DNA of 52,157 nucleotides from UBA11612 sp963976395 (GTDB taxonomy: Bacteria > Pseudomonadota > Alphaproteobacteria > Rhodospirillales > Rhodospirillaceae). Positions 1 through 8,078 of this stretch are shown piece by piece; the stretch's first letter is position 1; each line of letters begins with the position of its first letter. The notes below the pieces were generated by a model. The model was not told where the DNA came from and ran no database searches. It worked only from the letters and a program-made list of their open reading frames with translations. The stretch is from positions 1 through 52,157 of the forward strand of contig CAXBLG010000017.1 in NCBI GenBank assembly GCA_963976395.1, given 5' to 3'. The translations under genes were made by a program, and so were the position numbers.

Positions 1-104
1 ACGCCTTTGGCAGTGATTCCGCGCTTGGCGAACGCGTTCAAAATGGCCGAACGTTCGCCGAACGCCCCATAATGATTTTGAACGCTGCGTTCGACGTCAT
101 CCAT
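1..104 (-). CDS. Partial CDS, possible SAM-dependent methyltransferase N-terminus
   Basis: An open frame starts with ATG at 104 on the minus strand and runs off the left edge without a stop, giving 34 codons. The peptide begins MDDVERSVQNHYGAFGERSA, then continues to a Lys/Arg-containing stretch. A GGAG element lies about 10 bases upstream of the ATG. The pattern of an acidic start followed by VExxVxxHYG resembles the beginning of several class I SAM-dependent methyltransferases of the arsenite-methyltransferase type. No catalytic motif is inside the window, so the family is a guess; the open frame and ribosome site are what is seen. Confidence 0.45.
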   Translation of the reverse strand, partial: MDDVERSVQNHYGAFGERSAILNAFAKRGITAKG

Positions 105-196
105 ACAAATTGTAACTCCGCACCAAGTTCCTGTTACGAAAGACAGTATACGTGAAAAAACCTCATCATGGCCTCAACAAATGGAGTACGCTGGCG

Positions 197-216
197 GAAC
201 GTTGCGGCCAACGTTC
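197..216 (+). promoter_or_regulatory. 8-bp inverted repeat in the leader of the mono-heme protein gene
   Basis: GAACGTTG, a 4-base spacer and CAACGTTC form a perfect inverted repeat ending 7 bases before the AGGGAGG ribosome site (223-229). It could be an operator or a leader hairpin. Related GAACG/CGTTC palindromes lie at 31-40 (GAACGCGTTC), 50-57 (GAACGTTC) and 80-92 (GAACGCTGCGTTC), inside the start of the divergent partial gene. Confidence 0.4.
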
Positions 217-237
217 GACATACAGGGAGGACATATA

Positions 238-2355
238 ATGACGAGATCAGTTTACCGCGCACTCTTAACCTCGACCTTTTTGGTCGCAGCCGCGAGTGTC
301 ACACATGCGGCCAGTGCACCCGCGATTGACGGCGATGATATCGGCGGCGTTGTGACCAGCGCAAACGGTCCTGAAGCCGGCGTTTGGGTTATTGCCGAAA
401 CTCAAGATTTAGAGACTCAGTTCATTCGGATCGTCGTCACTGACGACGAAGGCCGCTATGTGGTTCCTGATTTGCCCAAAGCGAATTACAAAGTTTGGGT
501 TCGCGGTTATGGCTTGGTCGATTCAGACACCGTAGAATCAGCCCCCGGCAAAACTGTAAACTTACAAGCCGTCGTGGCCCCGAGCGAACAAGCCGCCGCA
601 GAAGTTTATCCCGCTCAATACTGGTACTCGATGGTAAAGCCGCCCGCAGAAAGTGAATTCCCTGGAACTGGTCCCAGCGGTAACGGAATTTCACCGGGCA
701 TGCCAACTCAGCAGCATTGGCTGCATCACATGCAAGAGAACTGCATGTTCTGTCACCAAATGGGAACACGCACCACGCGTATGTCTCCTGATGTCGGCAG
801 CTCCATTGAAGCCTGGGATCAGCGCATCCAAAAGGCACGCGGTGAAGGCGACATCGCCATCAATAACGAAGGCCAATCCTTGGCTACGACCATGAACAAC
901 AACATGACCCGCTTTGGCCGTCAGCGCGGCTTGCAGGTCTATGCGGACTGGTCGGACCGAATTAATGCTGGTGCCGTTCCGGCCGCACCGCCGCGCCCAT
1001 CGGGCATTGAGCGCAATGTTGTTGTGACGGTACGCGATTACGCGGAAGGACGGTTTACGCACGACATGGTCTCCAGTGACCGTCGCGACCCCACGGTTAA
1101 TGCGAACGGCCCGATGTACGGACTGGGCATGCTCGCGGGTTATCTCGACATCCTCGACCCGGTCGCCAACACAACCAGATCTATCCCGATTCCAGGTGTT
1201 GATCCGGTTACGCCTCATGATGAAAGCGCAAGAATTCACCACAATGAAATGGATGAAAAAGGCCGTGTGTGGATGGCAACGGTCAATCGGTCCGGCAAGA
1301 TGCCTGAGTTCTGCTCGGACCCGAACAATCCGTACGCGAAGTATTTTCCGCAAACGGGGAAAACGGCACAACCGTTTCCCATGTATGACCCCGCCACCGA
1401 CAAGGTCGAGGTCTTTCAGTTGTGCTCCGGCGGCAATCACGCTTCGTTTACAGCCGACGAAGACAGCACCGTATTCTTGAGCAGCGACACGCGCGTTGTG
1501 TCCTGGTTTAAGACCAAGGTGTGGGACGAAACCGGCAGCGTCGAAAAAGCACACGGCTGGTGCCCGATGGTTCTCGACACCAACGGCGACGGCAAGATCA
1601 CACCCAATCGTGAAGAGTGGAACCCGAGCATCGAGGAAATTGATCCGTCCAAAGACACCCAGTTCACCGGGTTCTTGTACGGCATCAACGCCAGCCTCGA
1701 CGGCATCGCTTGGTCCGCCAACTACATCCCGTACGTGCCGAGCCGCATCGTACGCACGGACCCCGGCTCCAATCCGCCGGAAACCTGCAAGACCGAAATT
1801 TACGAGCCACCCATGGTGGACGGTAAGTACCTCGCCTATGGCGTTCGCGGAATCGAAGTGGACAAACACGGCGTGGCCTGGGCGGCGTTCTCATCCGGCC
1901 ACATCGGCAAGTTCAACCGCAGCAAGTGTAAGGTGGTGAACGGACCGGAAGCGACCGGTCAGCACTGCAAAGAAGGTTGGGAAGTTTACCGCGTACCTGG
2001 CCCGACATTCACAGGCACGGATGTTACGCCGAACTTCGTCTATGGCGGCAACACCGACTTCACCAACGCCATGGGACTGGGAGAGAACACCATCTTTTTC
2101 CCGGCCATCAACTCAGATTCGATTTTGGTGATGCCAGAGGCGAAAGGTGAGTTTCTGGAGTTCCGCGTCGCGTATCCGCAAGGGTTCTATACGCGCGACA
2201 TGCACTTCCGCGTGGACGATCCGAACACCGGCTGGAAAGGGCGCGCCATTCACGCCACCTACTCCATGCCGAACATGTGGCATACGGAAGAAGGAGAAGG
2301 TGCCTACTCAAAAGTGGCGGCCTTCCAGATCCGGCCTAATCCGCTGGCGCATTAA
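238..2355 (+). CDS. Exported mono-heme protein with carboxypeptidase-regulatory-like domain and streptogramin-lyase-like propeller
   Basis: The start at 238 is chosen over an in-frame ATG at 181 because AGGGAGG lies at 223-229 and the protein then opens with a signal peptide (MTRSVYRALLTSTFLVAAAS, cleavage near THAAS). Residues about 35-100 look like a carboxypeptidase regulatory-like/CNA-B beta-sandwich (GPEAGVWVIAET, GRYVVPDLPKANYKVWVRGY). A single c-type heme site CMFCH occupies C169-C172-H173. The remaining 500 residues are rich in Trp, Gly and Asp with repeated blade-like units (GRVWMATV, GVAWAAFSSG, DGIAWSA), as in Vgb-like beta-propellers, and hold an EF-hand-like Ca2+ loop DTNGDGK from D447. 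It acts in the periplasm or at the cell surface; the substrate is unknown. A periplasmic electron-transfer or oxidoreductase role is inference from the heme site. It stands alone, followed by its own terminator. Confidence 0.75.
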   Translation: MTRSVYRALLTSTFLVAAASVTHAASAPAIDGDDIGGVVTSANGPEAGVWVIAETQDLETQFIRIVVTDDEGRYVVPDLPKANYKVWVRGYGLVDSDTVESAPGKTVNLQAVVAPSEQAAAEVYPAQYWYSMVKPPAESEFPGTGPSGNGISPGMPTQQHWLHHMQENCMFCHQMGTRTTRMSPDVGSSIEAWDQRIQKARGEGDIAINNEGQSLATTMNNNMTRFGRQRGLQVYADWSDRINAGAVPAAPPRPSGIERNVVVTVRDYAEGRFTHDMVSSDRRDPTVNANGPMYGLGMLAGYLDILDPVANTTRSIPIPGVDPVTPHDESARIHHNEMDEKGRVWMATVNRSGKMPEFCSDPNNPYAKYFPQTGKTAQPFPMYDPATDKVEVFQLCSGGNHASFTADEDSTVFLSSDTRVVSWFKTKVWDETGSVEKAHGWCPMVLDTNGDGKITPNREEWNPSIEEIDPSKDTQFTGFLYGINASLDGIAWSANYIPYVPSRIVRTDPGSNPPETCKTEIYEPPMVDGKYLAYGVRGIEVDKHGVAWAAFSSGHIGKFNRSKCKVVNGPEATGQHCKEGWEVYRVPGPTFTGTDVTPNFVYGGNTDFTNAMGLGENTIFFPAINSDSILVMPEAKGEFLEFRVAYPQGFYTRDMHFRVDDPNTGWKGRAIHATYSMPNMWHTEEGEGAYSKVAAFQIRPNPLAH

Positions 2356-2378
2356 ACCGCCTGTCTAAATTACTTAAG

Positions 2379-2412
2379 ACGGCCGCTATCCTCGTGATAG
2401 CGGCCGTTTTTT
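2379..2412 (+). terminator. Rho-independent terminator of the mono-heme protein gene
   Basis: ACGGCCGCTATC and GATAGCGGCCGT form a perfect 12-bp stem with loop CTCGT, followed by six T. It starts 23 bases after the stop codon at 2355. The T-run lies only on the plus-strand side. Confidence 0.93.
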
Positions 2413-2422
2413 ATGCCTTTAA

Positions 2423-3082
2423 TTATACCGGAGCTTCGCTGGTCTTCCCGCGGCGCCGAAACGGCGAGAACCCGGCAAGGCGTTCAGCCTGCGCCAAAGC
2501 ACGGTCCAGGGCCGCCATCGTTTTAGCAAGGTCGGCGCTGTCATCCTTCACCCAGGCGCGCAACGTGTAAGCGCCGACAGCAGCCAGACCTTTAATACGC
2601 AGGAGCCCTGTCAGGCCGTCCGGGGAAATTCCGGCCCCGGCGAGGATCATTGAAAGCGAGCGCCGTAACCGGCACAGAGCAAGCGGGGCCGCGCTAGGAT
2701 CGCGCATGGTTCCAGAAATGACAGCCCGGTAGCCTTCTCGGTGCGTGTTGAGAACATCAAACCGCCGCATCATGATTTCGAACAAACGATCCCGCGGCGA
2801 GTCATCTCCGTCAACGCCTTTAACATCTGCTATCGTCAAAGCATCGGCGCGATCCAACAGTCGAAGGGCAAAATCGGCCTTTGTTGGAACAAGCACCAGG
2901 GCCTCACCAAGATCGACGCCGGCCCGTGAGGCAATCGCGTCCATCGATGTATTGCGCCAACCGGAAAGAGCCGCCTCGTCAAGACCCGCATCAATGATAC
3001 GATCTAGAACAGAGCGCGTCGTTTTTTTTGCACTCGTTTTGCGTTTAGCGGATGCTTTTGCCGCTGCTTTTTTTGCAGCCAT
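2423..3082 (-). CDS. TetR/COQ9-like helix-turn-helix protein with a Lys/Ala-rich N-terminus
   Basis: A 219-residue protein with an excellent ribosome site (AGGAGG) just before ATG at 3082. The first 25 residues are a Lys/Ala/Ser-rich basic tail, followed by a TetR-like DNA-binding helix bundle (VLDRIIDAGLDEAALSGWRN, then DAIASRAGV as the helix-turn-helix). The segment DRLFEIMMRRFDVLNTHREG is typical of the alphaproteobacterial TetR/COQ9-related proteins. A TetR-type repressor and a COQ9-like lipid-binding protein of ubiquinone biosynthesis are both possible; the nearby ubiK gene fits the latter, while the basic tail fits DNA binding. It is transcribed in the same direction as proC, YbjN and ubiK. 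The function is not settled by sequence. Confidence 0.7.
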   Translation of the reverse strand: MAAKKAAAKASAKRKTSAKKTTRSVLDRIIDAGLDEAALSGWRNTSMDAIASRAGVDLGEALVLVPTKADFALRLLDRADALTIADVKGVDGDDSPRDRLFEIMMRRFDVLNTHREGYRAVISGTMRDPSAAPLALCRLRRSLSMILAGAGISPDGLTGLLRIKGLAAVGAYTLRAWVKDDSADLAKTMAALDRALAQAERLAGFSPFRRRGKTSEAPV

Positions 3083-3173
3083 GAGCGCCTCCTGAATCGC
3101 CGTGTACAGTGCTGATATATTTTACAGATCGTTTCACCGCCGCGTACTGGAATCAAGGCATGCGCGGGAGATC

Positions 3174-3995
3174 TTAACCTGCGAGCTCTTTAGAGCGCTT
3201 GGCGGCCGCCGCAACAGCCTTTTCCAGAAGCGGCTTAAACCCGCCATCGCCCATAAGAACGGACAGAGCGGCCGCCGTGGTCCCTCCGGGACTTGTTACA
3301 TTTTGCCGCAACACATCGGGTTGAACATCCCCTTGCTCCAGCATTGCTCCAGCGCCCGAGAGTGTCGCGTATGCAAGGCGCGCAGCCAACTCCGGCGGCA
3401 AGCCGGCCTCAATTCCCGCATCGCGCATACATTCCGCAAGTAAAAACACATAGGCCGGGCCGCTGCCCGAAACCGCCGTGACCGCATCCATAAGAGCTTC
3501 GTCGGCAATCCACTCCACCTCACCAACGGCGCTCATCAATACCTCACAGACCCGCCGTTGCACGGCGCTGGCCGCGGGCGCTGCGTACAAAACGCTAATC
3601 GCCTTGCCGACAGCAGCCGGGGTATTCGGCATTGCCCGAACAATCGCAGCATCGGCGCCAAGATGTCCGCGAAAATAATCGGCCGACTTACCGGCGATCA
3701 CCGAAAGGAACACCGGCTGATCGGCAGCAAAGCGCGCGTAGTCGGGGATGATTCCGTCCACGATCTGCGGCTTCACGGCAAACAAAATGACATCAGGATG
3801 AAAATCGCGCGGAACGTCCTTTATATGCGGCAGAACAGTGAGGGCGCGGTGCTCGCCACATGCCTCGACTGCGGTGCGACCGGCCGGTTCGACCACGATG
3901 GCGTCCACCGCCTTGAGGCCGCGTTTAAACCACCCCTCCAACAGAGCACCGCCCATACGGCCTGAGCCGACAAGAAGAATCGTGCCTTCAATCAT
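3174..3995 (-). CDS. proC: Pyrroline-5-carboxylate reductase
   Basis: A 273-residue cytosolic enzyme that reduces 1-pyrroline-5-carboxylate to proline with NAD(P)H, the last step of proline synthesis. The N-terminal Rossmann nucleotide site is LLVGSGRMGGALLEGW (residues 7-22). The segment RAMPNTPAAVGKAISVLY and the family signature AVSGSGPAYVFLLAECMRDA in the C-terminal dimerisation domain are intact. Length is normal for ProC. It lies in a minus-strand run with YbjN and ubiK upstream and the TetR/COQ9-like gene downstream, an order I recall from other alphaproteobacteria. No clear Shine-Dalgarno precedes the ATG. Confidence 0.95.
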   Translation of the reverse strand: MIEGTILLVGSGRMGGALLEGWFKRGLKAVDAIVVEPAGRTAVEACGEHRALTVLPHIKDVPRDFHPDVILFAVKPQIVDGIIPDYARFAADQPVFLSVIAGKSADYFRGHLGADAAIVRAMPNTPAAVGKAISVLYAAPAASAVQRRVCEVLMSAVGEVEWIADEALMDAVTAVSGSGPAYVFLLAECMRDAGIEAGLPPELAARLAYATLSGAGAMLEQGDVQPDVLRQNVTSPGGTTAAALSVLMGDGGFKPLLEKAVAAAAKRSKELAG

Positions 3996-4074
3996 AGATC
4001 AACGATAGCACCCACGGCCCGTGTTGCTAAGGGGAACAACACAAACCGCGAGGCTTCCATAAATGGATTCGAGA

Positions 4075-4575
4075 TTAGGCTTGCCCGACAGTATCGAGCA
4101 TGGAACTGGCGATGGCGTCTTCCGCCGTACGCCCGCCCCAAATGACAAACTGAAAAGCCGGGTAGTAACGCTCGCATTCCGAGATCGCGAGTTCCATAAG
4201 CTCGCCTATAAGATCCTGATTCAGACCTTCCGAAAGCCGCACAGTATGCCGAAACATCGGAATGCCTTCTTCGACCCAAATGGCGAAATGACCCATCCAC
4301 AAGCGTTCGTTCAGCTTGGCAAGCAACTCATAGACGTGACTCATTAAACGGGGTTGTACGCGCATATCTAGGGCACAGGAAAAATGCAGCGCACCAAGAT
4401 CTTCGGACCACGCGAAAAACATTCCGTAGTCACACCAGTTCCCGGGGGCTTCGACAGCTACCTCGGTTTCACAACGCCGGTCGTAGGTCCATTCCCGTCC
4501 GGAAATAACATCCTCGACCAAATCGATGGGATTGATTGTCCGTGTGGACGGGCTGCTGAGCGTACCTGACTGCAT
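4075..4575 (-). CDS. YbjN domain-containing protein
   Basis: A 166-residue soluble protein of the YbjN (type III secretion chaperone-like fold) family. Typical features are the early segment NPIDLVEDVISGREWTYDRR, the central LHFSCALDMRVQPRLMSHVY, and NERLWMGHFAIWVEEGIPMF, followed by a C-terminal helix ending near DTVGQA. YbjN proteins have been linked to stress and motility phenotypes in enterobacteria, but no biochemical activity is firm. ATG at 4575 is preceded by a G-run (GGGGGG, about 5 bases upstream). It starts 79 bases upstream of proC in the same direction and is probably cotranscribed with it. Confidence 0.85.
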   Translation of the reverse strand: MQSGTLSSPSTRTINPIDLVEDVISGREWTYDRRCETEVAVEAPGNWCDYGMFFAWSEDLGALHFSCALDMRVQPRLMSHVYELLAKLNERLWMGHFAIWVEEGIPMFRHTVRLSEGLNQDLIGELMELAISECERYYPAFQFVIWGGRTAEDAIASSMLDTVGQA

Positions 4576-4645
4576 AAAAGCCCCCCAAGAAAGCCCGAAA
4601 CACTATGGGCTGCCCCTCGGTTATCTAACGACCTAGATTCAAGAT

Positions 4646-4674
4646 ATAGTAGGCATTGGGAGCCCGCAACACAA
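4646..4674 (-). promoter_or_regulatory. Possible sigma70 promoter for YbjN-proC
   Basis: On the minus strand TTGTGT (4674-4669), a 17-base spacer and TACTAT (4651-4646) resemble a -35/-10 pair. Transcription would start about 60 bases before the ATG at 4575. The match is partial and is judged by eye only. Confidence 0.3.
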
Positions 4675-4800
4675 AATCATGAAGGATTCTGCCGAGTCGC
4701 GAGAGGCAGCAGGAAACTGCGAAAAATGCGTGGACGCCTGAGATGGAATAGGGTCGGCAGGGCTGTGGATAACCGGGTTAGGTCGAACGCATTGTCGGTC

Positions 4801-5070
4801 TTAACGTTTCGCTTGCGACGACTTCGCGGACAGCGCTTGCTCCAACTCTTCCACGCGCGCCGTCAAACGTTCTTGTTCAGCACGTGCTGTTGCCGCCATT
4901 TCTTTAACCGCATCGAATTCATCGCGGCGCACAAAATCGCCGCCAGCCATAAGACGCTCCACGCGATCGCGGATCAAAGCTTCCATTTCCTGCTTCAAGC
5001 CCGAGACTGCGCCAAGCGCACCGCCAGCGACATGCGCAATGTCATCAAAAATTCGTTTTTGGCTTTGCAT
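4801..5070 (-). CDS. ubiK: UbiK-family ubiquinone biosynthesis accessory factor (BMFP)
   Basis: A small 89-residue protein of the BMFP/YqiC family. The N-terminal amphipathic helix (IFDDIAHVAGGALGAVSGLK) and the C-terminal coiled coil (about residues 48-82, heptads through ARAEQERLTARVEELEQAL) are both present. In enterobacteria UbiK binds the Ubi complex and helps aerobic ubiquinone synthesis; the same role here is inferred. AAGGA precedes the ATG at 5070. It is divergent from hldD, with about 124 bases between the two starts. Confidence 0.88.
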   Translation of the reverse strand: MQSQKRIFDDIAHVAGGALGAVSGLKQEMEALIRDRVERLMAGGDFVRRDEFDAVKEMAATARAEQERLTARVEELEQALSAKSSQAKR

Positions 5071-5194
5071 AAGAATATCCTTCGCTCACTGTGCGGCTGG
5101 TTCGAGCATGATAGTATCTGAACACCAGGGTTCCGGTCTAATATTGATCTTCAGCACCCCACGGCGCTGATTGCCCCTATTCAAAAAGGCCCTC

Positions 5195-6181
5195 ATGTAC
5201 GTTGTCACCGGCGGCGCCGGATTTATTGGCTCAAATCTTCTTGCTGCGTTGGAAGCGCGCGGTATCGGTCCCCTAGTGGCTATTGATCGCTGCGACGACT
5301 CACACAAGGACAAAAACCTCGAGAAGCGTCACGACCTAGATCTCGTCGCACCCGAGCAAGCCCTTCCGTTTCTCGACAAACACGCATCCGATGTAGAGGC
5401 CGTTTTCCATCTCGGCGCGTTGACGTCCACCACCGAGCGAGACGTCACCCGCCTGAACGAGGTCAACGTGCGTCTTAGCCGAGCCCTGTGGACATGGTGC
5501 GCCGCTCAAGACAAGCCTTTCATCTATGCGTCATCCGCCGCCACATATGGCGACGGGACCAAGGGCTTTAACGATGACGACAGCGTCGAAGCTCTTTCAA
5601 GACTTAGCCCTTTAAATCCTTACGGGCAAAGCAAGCACATCTTTGATCTTTGGGTGGCGAATGAGATCGCCGAAGGTGCGGCCGCGCCGCCCAACTGGGC
5701 CGGGCTTAAGTTTTTCAATGTGTACGGACCGAATGAATTTCACAAAGGAACCCAGGCCAGTCTTGTTCCGCAAATTTATCGCAAGGCAGCGACCGGCGAG
5801 CCCTATCCGCTTTTCCGCTCACACAACCCAGATTACACGGATGGCGGTCAAAAACGCGACTTCGTGTTCGTTGACGACTGTTGTGACGTGATGATTTGGC
5901 TGATGGAGCAAAAGGAACTCGGCGGCATTTTCAATTTGGGAACGGGCGCCGCGCGCACCTTCCTCGATCTTGCCACAGCGGTATATCGAGCAAGTGATAA
6001 AGAACCGAGCATCGTCTATAGGGACACACCCGCTGACATCCGCGGTCAATACCAGTACTTTACAGAAGCACGCATGGACCGCCTGCGCGCTGCAGGGTAT
6101 TTAAAGCCCTTCACAAAACTTGAGGACGGGGTTGCCATAACAGTGCAGAACTACCTATCCCAAGATGACCCATACCGCTGA
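5195..6181 (+). CDS. hldD: ADP-L-glycero-D-manno-heptose 6-epimerase
   Basis: A 328-residue extended short-chain dehydrogenase that epimerises ADP-D-glycero-D-manno-heptose at C6 for the inner core of lipopolysaccharide. ATG at 5195 is chosen because the protein then begins MYVVTGGAGFIGSN with the NADP Rossmann loop at once; an in-frame TTG at 5171 would add eight residues. The active-site segment FIYASSAATYGDG with YGQSK (YxxxK), FFNVYGPNEFHKG and KRDFVFVDD are all typical of HldD. It is followed after 5 bases by lgt, beginning a chain of closely packed genes to 9782. Confidence 0.93.
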   Translation: MYVVTGGAGFIGSNLLAALEARGIGPLVAIDRCDDSHKDKNLEKRHDLDLVAPEQALPFLDKHASDVEAVFHLGALTSTTERDVTRLNEVNVRLSRALWTWCAAQDKPFIYASSAATYGDGTKGFNDDDSVEALSRLSPLNPYGQSKHIFDLWVANEIAEGAAAPPNWAGLKFFNVYGPNEFHKGTQASLVPQIYRKAATGEPYPLFRSHNPDYTDGGQKRDFVFVDDCCDVMIWLMEQKELGGIFNLGTGAARTFLDLATAVYRASDKEPSIVYRDTPADIRGQYQYFTEARMDRLRAAGYLKPFTKLEDGVAITVQNYLSQDDPYR

Positions 6182-6186
6182 GAGCT

Positions 6187-6990
6187 ATGCTGGCAATTCC
6201 CTTCCCCGTCATTGACCCGATTATTTTCGAGATCGGCCCCTTCGCTCTGCGTTGGTATGGACTGGCTTATGCGGCCGGTTTGTTTGCAGGTCTGTATTAC
6301 ATCCGTTGGATGGTGGGGCATCCGCCGGCACTGATGACAAAGCTGCAAGTGGACGATTTTTTATTGTGGACACTCGGCGGCGTCGTTTTAGGTGGACGCC
6401 TCGGTTACGTTCTATTTTACAAACCCGAATTTTATTTATCGAACCCGCTTGAGATTTTAAAAATCACCGAGGGCGGCATGTCCTTTCATGGCGGCCTGTT
6501 GGGCGTGGTCGTCGCCATCATTCTGTTCGCGCGGGCAAAAAAAATAGATAAGTGGTACATCGGCGATAACATCGGCTGCGCCGTGCCGATTGGTCTGGGA
6601 CTCGGGCGGTTCGCCAACTTTATTAACGGCGAGCTTTGGGGGCGCGTCGCCCCGGACCTGCCCTGGGCCATGATTTTTCCTGGCGGCGGCCCCTTGCCGC
6701 GCCACCCCAGCCAACTTTACCAAGCCGGATTGGAAGGCGTGGCGCTTTTCATCATCATGCATCTGCTTTGGCGGAATAAAACAATTAGAGGCCGCACAGG
6801 AACTCTGACGGGGTGTTTTCTCATCGGCTACGGCGTCTTCAGATCGGTCGCCGAATTTTTCCGCGAGCCTGATTCATTTATTGGACTACTCGCCGGCGGT
6901 ACGACCATGGGGCAATGGTTGTCACTGCCCATGATTCTGTTTGGACTGTATTGCATCTGGCGTGCGAAGCCGGTTGCCGCCGCGACATGA
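6187..6990 (+). CDS. lgt: Prolipoprotein diacylglyceryl transferase
   Basis: A 267-residue integral inner-membrane enzyme with about seven hydrophobic segments that moves diacylglycerol from phosphatidylglycerol to the lipobox Cys of prolipoproteins. Signature motifs are present: SFHGGLLGVV (HGGL), GRFANFINGELWGR around residues 140-153 with the essential Arg, and RHPSQLYQAGLEG. Length is normal. Its TGA stop overlaps the ATG of the next gene (ATGA, 6987-6990), suggesting translational coupling. Confidence 0.96.
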   Translation: MLAIPFPVIDPIIFEIGPFALRWYGLAYAAGLFAGLYYIRWMVGHPPALMTKLQVDDFLLWTLGGVVLGGRLGYVLFYKPEFYLSNPLEILKITEGGMSFHGGLLGVVVAIILFARAKKIDKWYIGDNIGCAVPIGLGLGRFANFINGELWGRVAPDLPWAMIFPGGGPLPRHPSQLYQAGLEGVALFIIMHLLWRNKTIRGRTGTLTGCFLIGYGVFRSVAEFFREPDSFIGLLAGGTTMGQWLSLPMILFGLYCIWRAKPVAAAT

Positions 6991-8078
6991 CCGCCAAGGA
7001 CTCGGACGCGAGCGCCCTGGAAAATCGGCTGCAAAATCGCATTCGCCAGGACGGGCCCATCACCACTGCTGAATTCATGAACGCCGCAGCTGAAGTTTAC
7101 TATGGCCAGGGCGACGTCTTTGGTGCGGACGGCGACTTCACCACGGCGCCGGAAATCAGCCAGACGTTTGGCGAAATGATCGGTTTATGGAGCGCGGTGA
7201 CCTGGCAGGCCATGGGCACCCCGCAGCCCTTCCATCTTGTGGAATGCGGACCCGGTCGCGGCACACTTATGGCCGACGTTCTACGCGCCGCGCGGCAGGT
7301 TCCGGGGTTTCTTGAAGCGGCGGATATCCACCTCATTGAACGCAGCGCCGCGCTGACAACAATGCAACGCGAGGCGCTTAAGGATCAGAAAGTAACGTGG
7401 CACGACACCTTTCATGACTGTCCCGATGGACCGATGATTCTGCTCGCAAATGAGTTCCTCGACGCCCTGCCCGTTCGGCAATTCGAGAAAACAATCGATG
7501 AATGGCAGGAACGTTGCGTGGGCCTTGATGACGCGGGTCAATTTCAATTCACTTTACAACCGCCCGCCGGCGAAGCTCCCAATGCGCCGAAAACCGCAAG
7601 CATTGGCGATGTTTTTGAAATCTCGCCCGCCGTCATAGAATTTGTCGCTTCTGCTGCGGCGCGAATCGCTCGACATGGCGGAGCGGCCCTGTTCATCGAC
7701 TACGGTCATAAAACGTCAGCGGTCGGCGAAACCATCCAGGCCGTAAAACGGCATAAACCGCATCCAGTTTTAAACGCGGTCGGCACCGCGGACATTACCG
7801 CTCATGTTGATTTTGAAGCCGCCGCCAAAGCTGCTCAAGTAGCCGGCACGCATGTTTTAGGGCCGATTGAGCAAGGCCTTTGGCTGAAGCGGCTGGGCAT
7901 CGGCGTCCGCGGCGCTCTGCTGGCCAAAGGCAAGCCCCCCAGCGTGGCGCGCGAAATCGAAACCGGGATTCGGCGCTTGACCGAGCCCGACGGCATGGGG
8001 GTCTTATTCAAAGTTATGGCTATTGCACACCCCAACCTCGCCCCACTCGAAGGCTTCAGTCAAAATGGCGCGCTATGA
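6987..8078 (+). CDS. NDUFAF7/MidA-family SAM-dependent methyltransferase
   Basis: A 363-residue class I methyltransferase of the NDUFAF7/MidA (DUF185) family. The start at 6987 overlaps the lgt stop by ATGA and avoids a longer frame reaching into lgt. The early motif GPITTAEFMNAAAEVYYGQG, PEISQTFGEMIGLW, the SAM loop VECGPGRGTLMADVL and ANEFLDALPVRQFE are all family hallmarks. Mitochondrial NDUFAF7 methylates an Arg of a complex I subunit (NDUFS2); a similar role for the bacterial protein is inference. It ends in another ATGA overlap with pgeF. Confidence 0.9.
   Translation: MTAKDSDASALENRLQNRIRQDGPITTAEFMNAAAEVYYGQGDVFGADGDFTTAPEISQTFGEMIGLWSAVTWQAMGTPQPFHLVECGPGRGTLMADVLRAARQVPGFLEAADIHLIERSAALTTMQREALKDQKVTWHDTFHDCPDGPMILLANEFLDALPVRQFEKTIDEWQERCVGLDDAGQFQFTLQPPAGEAPNAPKTASIGDVFEISPAVIEFVASAAARIARHGGAALFIDYGHKTSAVGETIQAVKRHKPHPVLNAVGTADITAHVDFEAAAKAAQVAGTHVLGPIEQGLWLKRLGIGVRGALLAKGKPPSVAREIETGIRRLTEPDGMGVLFKVMAIAHPNLAPLEGFSQNGAL

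Noticed and set aside
691..1869. 392-codon open frame on the minus strand
   Set aside because: It lies wholly antisense to the mono-heme protein gene, which has a ribosome site, signal peptide and heme motif; the antisense product has no family features.
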